A stretch of DNA of 6,979 nt from Phycisphaerales bacterium (GTDB lineage: Bacteria; Planctomycetota; Phycisphaerae; Tepidisphaerales; Tepidisphaeraceae): positions 1-6,979 of the forward strand of contig JAQGHK010000009.1 in the NCBI GenBank assembly GCA_028288875.1. Direction: 5' to 3'. The translations under genes and the position numbers were made by a program. Numbering within the stretch: the first letter of the stretch is position 1; each line of letters opens with the position of its first letter. The notes under the pieces are model-generated. The model was not told where the DNA came from, searched no databases, and was given only the letters and a program-made list of their open reading frames with translations. This document shows, in pieces, positions 1-5,695 of the stretch.

Positions 1-408
1 CGCGGCGATGAGGGCGTGCATCGCTTCGCATACGCCGTGCTGCCGCACCCCGGCGGGTTCTCGGCTGACGCCGTAGTTCGGCCGGCCTACGCATTCAATC
101 TGAAGCCGCTGGCGTTCGCTGGCGGCAGCAACCCCGTAACGCACTCGCTGCTGTCGGTGGACGCGTCGAATGTGATCATCGACGCCGTGAAGCGGGCTGA
201 GGATTCCGATGCGGTGATCGTTCGCCTTTATGAGGCCGAGGGCACTGTCGGTTCGGCGACGCTAAAATTCGTCCGCCGTCCGAAGTCGGTTCGACCAGTG
301 AACCTGCTGGAAGAGCCGTCCGGCGAGCCGCTGACGCTCACGTCAGACGGCTCGGTGACGGTTCAATTCCGCGCCTTCGGCCTCATGACGCTGGCCGTGC
401 GGTTCTAA
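1..408 (+). CDS. GH38-type alpha-mannosidase, C-terminal part (5' end outside window)
   Basis: These are the last 135 residues of a protein that enters from the left edge already in frame, starting RGDEGVHRFAY, and ends at TAA 406-408. The sequence matches the C-terminal beta-sandwich region of glycoside hydrolase family 38 alpha-mannosidases. Seen are the YAVLPHPGGF block, AYAFNLKPL, the long conserved stretch SLLSVDASNVIIDAVKRAED followed by IVRLYEAEG, the late NLLEEP motif, and a hydrophobic terminal strand (FGLMTLAVRF). Family enzymes hydrolyse alpha-linked mannose from glycans using a zinc-bound catalytic domain. That domain is upstream of the window, so activity cannot be judged here. 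A GTG at 16 is internal and not the start. The gene converges on the ABC transporter operon with 17 bases between stops. It may serve the same glycan pathway, but it is not cotranscribed with the operon. Confidence 0.88.
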   Translation, partial: RGDEGVHRFAYAVLPHPGGFSADAVVRPAYAFNLKPLAFAGGSNPVTHSLLSVDASNVIIDAVKRAEDSDAVIVRLYEAEGTVGSATLKFVRRPKSVRPVNLLEEPSGEPLTLTSDGSVTVQFRAFGLMTLAVRF

Positions 409-425
409 CGCCCCAGGCCTTCCCT

Positions 426-1271
426 TCAGCCTTTTACCGCCCCAAGTTGGATGCCGCGAACGAGTTGCTTTTGGGCGATCGCGAAAACAATGATCAGTGG
501 CACAACGTTCATCACGCTGGCAGCCATCAGCAGATTCGTCTGCTTGCCGTATACGCTGTCGAAATACAGCATGCCGATCGGCAGCGTACGCAGGTGGTCG
601 CTCTTGATCATCACCAGCGGCCAAAAGAACGAGGTGTACGTGCCCAGAAACGTAAAGATCGCCAACGTCGCCAAGCCCGGCTTCACCAGCGGCAGGATGA
701 TTTGCGAGTAGGTCGTCCACGGCCCCGCTCCGTCGATTGCGGCGCTTTCGTCCAACGCCGGATGAATGCCGATCATGAACTGGCGCAGCAGGAACGTGCC
801 GAACGCCCCGAAAGCCGCCGGCACGATTAGGCCGGCGTAGCTGTCGAGCAGGTGCAGCTTCACCATCAGCGCGTAATTGGGAATCATCGTCACCACGCCG
901 GGGATCATCATTGTTGCCAGGTACAGCTTGAAGACCGAATCGCGGCCGCGCCATTTCAGACGCGCGAAGGCGAACGCAGCGAGACTGCTGGTGACACACT
1001 GCAGGAACGTCACCCACAGCGCAACCAGGACACTGTTGAAGTAATACCGGGCAAACGCGATCTCACGGAACACCTGCCCGTAGTTCCGCCACTGCCATAC
1101 GGCCGGCAGCGACGACGTGCGGTCCACCTCCGCGAGTGACTTGAAACTCGTAACGATCATCCAAAGGAACGGTCCGAGCGTCAGCGCCGCTAGCAGCAGC
1201 AGCAGACCGTGCGTGAGCACCGCCGCCAGCATCCGACGGGCCTTTCCAGCGGTAGTGCGGGCGGGCGTCAT
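426..1271 (-). CDS. Carbohydrate ABC transporter permease, MalG type
   Basis: This is an inner-membrane permease subunit of a CUT1-type sugar importer, 281 residues, the usual size for MalG-like proteins. Hydrophobic segments fall near residues 14-40, 78-104, 112-133, 144-163, 199-220 and 246-267, giving six predicted membrane helices. The cytoplasmic EAA loop that docks on the ATPase is clear at 175-197 (ESAAIDGAGPWTTY, then IILPLVKPG). The C terminus ends in GIQLGAVKG, in the style common to this family. The start chosen is ATG 1271-1269. It overlaps the upstream permease stop as ATGA and has AGGGAGA at 1279-1285, seven bases upstream. A longer reading from 1343 would add 24 residues that lie in the coding region of the preceding gene and carry no family features. 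It is the last gene of the operon. It should form a heterodimer with the MalF-type permease. The sugar transported cannot be read from the sequence. Confidence 0.95.
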   Translation of the reverse strand: MTPARTTAGKARRMLAAVLTHGLLLLLAALTLGPFLWMIVTSFKSLAEVDRTSSLPAVWQWRNYGQVFREIAFARYYFNSVLVALWVTFLQCVTSSLAAFAFARLKWRGRDSVFKLYLATMMIPGVVTMIPNYALMVKLHLLDSYAGLIVPAAFGAFGTFLLRQFMIGIHPALDESAAIDGAGPWTTYSQIILPLVKPGLATLAIFTFLGTYTSFFWPLVMIKSDHLRTLPIGMLYFDSVYGKQTNLLMAASVMNVVPLIIVFAIAQKQLVRGIQLGAVKG

Positions 1272-2296
1272 ATAGCCGTCTCCCTGTTGCCGACCTTCCA
1301 ATAGACCATGGCGAACCCAAAGATAATCAGGAACATCACCCACGACACTGCCGACGCATAGCCGACTTCGAACCGCTCAAACGCGACGGTGTAGATGTAG
1401 TAACTGAGGGTCGTGGTGGTACCGGCCGGCCCGCCGGCGGTAAGGACGCGGGCCTGCTCGAAACCGCCCTGCAAACCGCCGATCACACCCATGACGACGA
1501 CGAAGAACGTCGTCGGCGCCAGTTGCGGCCAGGTAACGTTGCGGAACCGCTGCCACGGCCCCGCCCCATCGAGCTTGGCCGCCTCAATCAGTTCCGCCGG
1601 CACATTGCCCAAGGCCGCCACGTATAGCAGCATCGTGTTCCCGCCGGCCACGGTCCAAATTCCCATCAGCAGGATCGCCTCGCGCGCACCGATGCCGAAG
1701 TATTTCCCTGCCACGTGCAGGCGTTCGGGTTCAAGGCCGAGCAGGTTGCTCATTGAGCCAAGCCACTGCGGTACAGGGAAGGATTGCCCGAACAAGCCGC
1801 GGAGCATCGCGTTAATCGGGCCAATATCCGGGTTGAATAGCGCCTGCCACAGCAGCATCAGCGCAACGCCGGCGGTGAAGCTTGGCAGGTATAGCACCGT
1901 GCGATAGACGACCACGCCCCGCACTTCACGATGCAGCAGCAAGGCCAGTCCCAGCGAGCAGGCGATCGCTATCGGCAGGCCGAGCATGAGATAGATCGTG
2001 TTGGCGAAATAAACCCAGAAATTCCCGTCGGCCAACAGGTGTCGCAAATTACTCAGTCCGGTGAAGTGCGTTTTACCGGGCCGGGTGAGATCCCAGTCAG
2101 TGAACGCCGCGCCGAGCGAGAACAGCACCGGCAAGAGCGTGAATACCGCGAAGCCGAGCAAATTGGGCGCGAGAAACATGATCGCGGCGCGTACATCGGT
2201 GCGTTTTCGCCCCGACGGCTTCGCAACGATTCCTGCGCCGGCGGTCTGCGGTTCCCGTGTAACGGCCGGCGATTCGGGGAGAGGAGTATCCGTCAC
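1268..2296 (-). CDS. Carbohydrate ABC transporter permease, MalF/UgpA type
   Basis: This is an inner-membrane permease of a CUT1-type sugar importer, 342 residues. A hydrophilic N-terminal tail of about 35 residues ends in GRKRTD. Membrane segments follow near 37-62, 96-121, 131-152, 207-228, 262-276 and 314-334. The EAA loop is clear at 234-260 (PAELIEAAKLDGAGPWQRF, then WPQLAPTTF). After the third helix, the usual NPDIGPIN motif (155-162) is followed by an extended loop to about 205 (LGSMSNLLGLEPERL region). This is longer than in many MalF/UgpA-like proteins without the large MalF domain. The start is GTG 2296-2294, overlapping the stop of the binding-protein gene as GTGA. The upstream sequence offers only a weak AGTGAG, so translation probably depends on coupling. 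The stop at 1270-1268 overlaps the ATG of the next permease. It should pair with that permease and receive sugar from the binding protein. Confidence 0.95.
   Translation of the reverse strand: MTDTPLPESPAVTREPQTAGAGIVAKPSGRKRTDVRAAIMFLAPNLLGFAVFTLLPVLFSLGAAFTDWDLTRPGKTHFTGLSNLRHLLADGNFWVYFANTIYLMLGLPIAIACSLGLALLLHREVRGVVVYRTVLYLPSFTAGVALMLLWQALFNPDIGPINAMLRGLFGQSFPVPQWLGSMSNLLGLEPERLHVAGKYFGIGAREAILLMGIWTVAGGNTMLLYVAALGNVPAELIEAAKLDGAGPWQRFRNVTWPQLAPTTFFVVVMGVIGGLQGGFEQARVLTAGGPAGTTTTLSYYIYTVAFERFEVGYASAVSWVMFLIIFGFAMVYWKVGNRETAI
1279..1285 (-). promoter_or_regulatory. Ribosome binding site of the MalG-type permease
   Basis: AGGGAGA on the minus strand lies seven bases before ATG 1271, inside the 3' end of the preceding permease gene. 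It supports the short start over the upstream in-frame start at 1343. Confidence 0.75.
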
Positions 2297-3642
2297 GGCC
2301 GCTCACTTGGCGTAAGGCTGTCGTACTGCTTAGCCAGGTCAGGGTCCCGCGCAACGTTCGCGGCGATTGCCGCGTTGATTTCTGTGGCCGCATCACGCAT
2401 GGCCTGTTCAGCGGTCTTGGCGTCACGCGTGACCATGTCGAGCTGCGTCTTGACCACCCGCTCTACGACGGTGCCGCTTACGAACGGACTGGACGCCTCG
2501 GCCCGGCCCAATGGCATGACGTCGCGAAAGACCCGTTGGTACGCCGCCTCGGCCGGGAACTTCGGGTTCACCAGTGACTCGTCCGTGCAATACTTGGCGA
2601 CAGGCCCCATCGCGTCGGCCTGCTGGTTTACCAAGTTCGTGTACGCCGGCGAGGCCATATACTTAAGATATTCAAACGCCTGCTCGCGATGAGGGCTCGC
2701 GCGGTTAATCAGCGTCGATCGACCGTAACCTAGGAAAATGCGACCGGCAGGTCCATGCGGCATCTCGCAGGCCGAGAGCTTGAGTTGCTCGTTCGCCCGC
2801 AACGTGCACAGCCACCACCGCCCGCCGATCGCCGCCGCGGCCCGGCCGGAGGAGAGCATCTTCATCCCCTTGCTGCCCCACCCGCCCTCGGCACTCATCG
2901 CGTCGATTTGAGCCGGCGACGGACAGACTTCGTATTTGTAGATCAAGTCGTGCAGAAACTGGGTGGCCGTGATGGCCTCAGGCGCATCGAGCGTACACCG
3001 ACCGCCGCCGGTCGAGAACAAGCTACCGCCCCACTGCATGAGCAGCGTGTGCCAGAACGGATCGTCGAAGGCGATCGCGAACCGCGTGGTGCGGCCGGCG
3101 GCGTCGCGCTTCATGAGCTTCTGCGCAATCGGCAGAAACACGTCCCAAGTCATCGGCCCGCTTGGCAGCGGTATGCCGGCGTCGGCAAAGGCGGCGGTGT
3201 CGAGGAACATTACATCAACAGCAGCATTGGCCGGAAAACCGTATGTCCGCCCCGCATATCGTGTGTACGCCGACATCGCCGGCCAAGTGTCACGAATCAT
3301 ATCGATGCGGGCAGCGTCCAAAGCGTCAGTCACGTCCCAAGCGACGCCTGCCTGCACATACCCGGCGAGCTGCGCCGGCGTGTAGCACTCGAACAAATCA
3401 GGCCCCACGCCGCCGAGCGACTGCACAATTACCGGTTGAGGATCGCCACTGCTCGGGTTCAGACGTAAACGCAGGTCAGAATGCGAGGCTTCGAAACGTG
3501 CGATGTGTTCCCGGCGGACAGGATTGTCGTCGCTGGTCCAATCGAGGCGCGTGCGGCCGCCGTCATCCGCCGGAGGTCGTATTGCCCAGGCGACGACAGA
3601 CAGAACTGCCAAGATCACACTCATCCAACGAAAAACCGACAT
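2293..3642 (-). CDS. ABC transporter sugar-binding protein (extracellular solute-binding family 1)
   Basis: This is the substrate-binding component of the importer, 449 residues, a normal length for family 1 binding proteins. It begins with one hydrophobic segment (residues 5-21, WMSVILAVLSVVAWAI) right after the start. There is no cysteine near it, hence no lipobox, and no obvious AXA site, so it may be tethered by an uncleaved anchor. Family signatures include GVGPDLFE at 78-85, YGFPANAAVDVMFLDTAAF at 134-152, AGIPLP then TWDVFLPIAQKL at 155-176, a Trp-rich GGRWWLC (273-279) and a helical C-terminal region around KYMASPAYTNLVNQ (327-340). The aromatic residues fit sugar stacking, but the ligand is unknown. 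The start is ATG 3642-3640 with GGAG four bases upstream at 3647-3650. An inner Met at residue 7 lacks such a site. The gene overlaps the downstream permease by four bases and follows the reductase remnant by 48 bases, in which I see no feature. Confidence 0.92.
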   Translation of the reverse strand: MSVFRWMSVILAVLSVVAWAIRPPADDGGRTRLDWTSDDNPVRREHIARFEASHSDLRLRLNPSSGDPQPVIVQSLGGVGPDLFECYTPAQLAGYVQAGVAWDVTDALDAARIDMIRDTWPAMSAYTRYAGRTYGFPANAAVDVMFLDTAAFADAGIPLPSGPMTWDVFLPIAQKLMKRDAAGRTTRFAIAFDDPFWHTLLMQWGGSLFSTGGGRCTLDAPEAITATQFLHDLIYKYEVCPSPAQIDAMSAEGGWGSKGMKMLSSGRAAAAIGGRWWLCTLRANEQLKLSACEMPHGPAGRIFLGYGRSTLINRASPHREQAFEYLKYMASPAYTNLVNQQADAMGPVAKYCTDESLVNPKFPAEAAYQRVFRDVMPLGRAEASSPFVSGTVVERVVKTQLDMVTRDAKTAEQAMRDAATEINAAIAANVARDPDLAKQYDSLTPSERP

Positions 3643-3690
3643 TCGACTCCATGGTCATGAACGCGCGACAGCCTGACCGGCAGCAGGAAC

Positions 3691-4080
3691 TTATCTGTTT
3701 AGAATTGCTTCGATGTTTTTCCGTTCCTCGTCTTCAAATGGCGGCCCTGCTAGCGCCTTTGCGTTGTCAATGATTTGCTGCGGGCGACTGGCACCAATGA
3801 TCAGCGTTGTCACCGCCGGAAGCCGAAGGCACCACAGCAGCGCCATCTGCGGCAAGATCTGGCCACGGGCGCGGGCGAGTTCGAACGCCGTGGTCAGCAT
3901 GGCCCGGCAGTTGGCATAGGCAGCGGCGTCGTCGAAGTGGCCGCCGGTGTCGGTGCCCGCTCCGCCGAAGTTCTGCCAGCAGCCAAGCGAAATGGCGGGG
4001 AGCTTCAATCCGGATCGTCCGCACTTGCGATAAAACGACTCTTCATGATAACGCTGCGGGTTGGGGGTGTAGTCCGTCAT
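3691..4080 (-). pseudogene. Internally deleted YghZ-like aldo/keto reductase (catalytic centre missing)
   Basis: The reading frame is intact at 129 residues, but it joins the two ends of a protein normally around 330-350 residues long. Residues 6-38 (PNPQRYHEESFYRKCGRSGL, LPAISLGCWQNFG) and 55-68 (YANCRAMLTTAFEL) match the N terminus of YghZ-type L-glyceraldehyde 3-phosphate reductases. From residue 69 the sequence jumps to the C-terminal part: RARGQILPQMALLWCLRLP, then TTLIIGASRPQQIIDNAKAL, the latter being the cofactor-phosphate binding segment. The missing stretch, roughly 200 residues, normally holds most of the TIM barrel and the whole Asp-Tyr-Lys-His catalytic tetrad, so reductase activity is not expected. 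The break lies near 3868-3885 in GC-rich repetitive sequence (cgcccgcgcccg on the coding strand). The start is ATG 4080-4078 with GAAGG five bases upstream. A TTG at 4095 is less likely. It is cotranscribed with its neighbours, with 24 bases to the hydrolase stop. It could be a recent pseudogene, a retained mini-protein or an assembly artefact. Confidence 0.82.
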
Positions 4081-4085
4081 AGAAA

Positions 4086-4090
4086 CCTTC
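4086..4090 (-). promoter_or_regulatory. Ribosome binding site of the truncated aldo/keto reductase
   Basis: GAAGG on the minus strand lies five bases before ATG 4080. It favours this start over the upstream TTG at 4095. It also shows that the translation signal of the shortened gene is intact. Confidence 0.65.
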
Positions 4091-4104
4091 GTCAATCGTT
4101 GCGG

Positions 4105-5649
4105 TTACTCTCGGAATGCGTGAGAAGACGTCGCAAGAATCTTGGATAGAATCTCGGGAACGTGGGCTTCTATCGATAGATCATGCGATTCGCTCTCATT
4201 TACGATGAGAGCGCTTTTTCCGCCGGCGGCGCGGTAGCGCTCATCCGCGGCCCCAGCGTTTTCATGAAAAGACGGATCGAGCCCGCCGCTTACTTGAACC
4301 AACGCTACATTTGCCCGCGTGAGCATCGCTAGATCGTCAAGGGGCGGCCTCGTCGACATCGCGCTTTGGTAAACCGGGTTCTCGACGTAAATGGCAGAAA
4401 GCTTGCCCGGGTTGGCAACGGCCCACGCGAGGACCTCGCCAGCTCCGCGCGACGTGCCTTGGAGCACAGGCATTTTTGAGAATCCGTGCGCGATCAAGTG
4501 CGCGTATGTCGCGTCCCAGTCCTGTTGCTTCAGCTTGTCGCTGTTGAACGACACGGGGCCAGTCACAATTGCAAACCCTCGGGCGAGCAACGCGAGATCG
4601 ATCGCGTCCCGCCCGTCCGGGTAGCCAGCGCGAAAAACCCACGGTCGACCCGGTGCCTGTGTCATCGGCAGGATCACGGTAATGGCCCCGTCGATGCCGG
4701 CGACGTTGAACGTGTACCGGTCGTACTCCCCAGTGAACCATGGCCCACGGCATGCAATGAAGCGTCCCTCCGTCGGGTAATAGACTGCGTCGGCTCGGAC
4801 GCCATAAAACGCGGTCTGCCGCGCGCTTGGCCCGACGAAATCCGGGGCAGAGGCGGTCCGCGGCGTGGCGTTGGCCTCGATCCAATCCGCGATCGGTTTT
4901 GCGTCGCGCAGACTGTGCGGGTGGTGACCGGCGCCATCCTTGATCATCACGGAGATCCGTCCGCCCAACTGCTGGTAGATGCCCTCGATCGCATTGGAAA
5001 ACTGGCACAGAATGGGGTCAAGGCTGCCGCAGACGTGCAGCAGCGGAACATCGTGCCTGGCGAGCGCGACCAGCCCGGCCAACATCTCGTCATTGCCGCC
5101 TGGATTATCTGCATAGATCGACGCGACAGCGTCGGGATGCCGGACGGCCCACGTGTAGGCGTATTCGCCGCCGCGACTCATGCCGATGAAAGCCGGCCGT
5201 GTCGAAAGCCTGTGATCTTCTGTCAAGAATCGATACCAAGCGTCCCATGTTGCATCGGGCTTGAGCGACGCGTCTGCCGAAATGTATGCGACGTGATAAC
5301 CGCGGTGAAGCAACTCGATCTCGGTCTGTGGCTCGTGGTCCCAATAGCAGCCTCGCCAAGACCATGGGTTGCCTGGCGCCGGCGTCCTGGGGGCGACGAC
5401 TACGCACCGATGCTGACCTTTCACCGGCGCACCGACAGCGAATCCTTCACCGGGCGGCGGTCGGAACGACGCGATTACCAGCGTCTGATCGTCCATTACA
5501 AGGTCGTAGCGGGCAAAACCGTCGTGCCACGTCGTGGGCTCGCCTTCGAATGAGCGTGCCGTATTCGCTGCCCTTGCGGAACTGCACATGCTGACACTCC
5601 CGATCAAAAGTATCGCGACAAGTGATAAGCACGACTGATGGCTCTTCAT
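4105..5649 (-). CDS. Secreted double-domain alpha/beta hydrolase (esterase-like)
   Basis: This is a 514-residue exported protein. A signal peptide is clear: MKSH, a hydrophobic core at about 7-20, then SARA-A, with likely cleavage after residue 27. SMC at 20-22 is a poor lipobox. Two homologous alpha/beta-hydrolase domains follow, about 41-265 and 300-508, offset by about 242 residues. Domain one has APGNPWSWRG (91-100), WDAWYRFL, nucleophile elbow GMSRGG with Ser158, GSLDP with Asp211 and GAGHH with His242. Domain two has APGRPWVFRA (332-341), WDATYAHL, GTSRGAGE with Ser400, GGLDP with Asp458 and SESHD with His489. Both triads look complete. Related planctomycete proteins usually have one such domain; a role removing acyl or other ester groups from glycans is an inference from the operon. 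The start is ATG 5649 with GGAG seven bases upstream. An earlier TTG at 5676 would add residues before the signal peptide. It lies 46 bases after the glycosidase. Confidence 0.87.
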   Translation of the reverse strand: MKSHQSCLSLVAILLIGSVSMCSSARAANTARSFEGEPTTWHDGFARYDLVMDDQTLVIASFRPPPGEGFAVGAPVKGQHRCVVVAPRTPAPGNPWSWRGCYWDHEPQTEIELLHRGYHVAYISADASLKPDATWDAWYRFLTEDHRLSTRPAFIGMSRGGEYAYTWAVRHPDAVASIYADNPGGNDEMLAGLVALARHDVPLLHVCGSLDPILCQFSNAIEGIYQQLGGRISVMIKDGAGHHPHSLRDAKPIADWIEANATPRTASAPDFVGPSARQTAFYGVRADAVYYPTEGRFIACRGPWFTGEYDRYTFNVAGIDGAITVILPMTQAPGRPWVFRAGYPDGRDAIDLALLARGFAIVTGPVSFNSDKLKQQDWDATYAHLIAHGFSKMPVLQGTSRGAGEVLAWAVANPGKLSAIYVENPVYQSAMSTRPPLDDLAMLTRANVALVQVSGGLDPSFHENAGAADERYRAAGGKSALIVNESESHDLSIEAHVPEILSKILATSSHAFRE

Positions 5650-5656
5650 CCAGGTT

Positions 5657-5660
5657 CTCC
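5657..5660 (-). promoter_or_regulatory. Ribosome binding site of the tandem hydrolase
   Basis: GGAG on the minus strand lies seven bases before ATG 5649. It decides the start that puts the signal peptide directly at the N terminus, instead of the TTG nine codons upstream. Confidence 0.7.
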
Positions 5661-5695
5661 AAGTAATTTGCCGCAAACTGGACCGCGCGGCCGGC

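Noticed and set aside
415..435. Possible terminator: AGGC/GCCT inverted repeat followed by TTTT
   Set aside because: The stem is only 4 base pairs with a 10-base loop. The GCCTTTTACCGCC part codes for the conserved GAVKG end of the permease, so it is not convincing.
343..1017. A 224-codon minus-strand open frame in another phase of the MalG-type permease
   Set aside because: It overlaps the permease out of frame, lacks hydrophobic segments or motifs, and runs into the mannosidase end. The permease frame explains this region.
1272..1343. Upstream extension of the MalG-type permease to 1343
   Set aside because: The extra 24 residues overlap the previous permease gene and are unlike the family. 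The ATG at 1271 has a strong ribosome site and the ATGA overlap.
1931..2692. A 253-codon plus-strand open frame across the junction of the binding protein and MalF-type permease
   Set aside because: It is antisense to two well-supported genes, has no family resemblance and low-complexity Gln/Arg-rich translation. It is a shadow frame.
3643..3690. 48-base gap before the binding-protein gene, examined for a promoter or small RNA
   Set aside because: Apart from the GGAG at 3647-3650 I see no promoter-like boxes, stem-loop or operator.
4081..4095. Earlier TTG start of the truncated aldo/keto reductase
   Set aside because: The extra residues MTKVS overlap the GAAGG ribosome site of ATG 4080. Family proteins begin close to the PNPxRY motif.
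4486..5553. A 355-codon plus-strand open frame opposite the tandem hydrolase
   Set aside because: It is fully antisense to a gene with clear domains and a signal peptide. Its translation is rich in Arg/Val/Asp without any recognisable motif, as expected of a GC-rich shadow frame.
5650..5676. Earlier TTG start of the tandem hydrolase
   Set aside because: It would place nine residues, including two Trp, ahead of a well-formed signal peptide. ATG 5649 has a better ribosome site.
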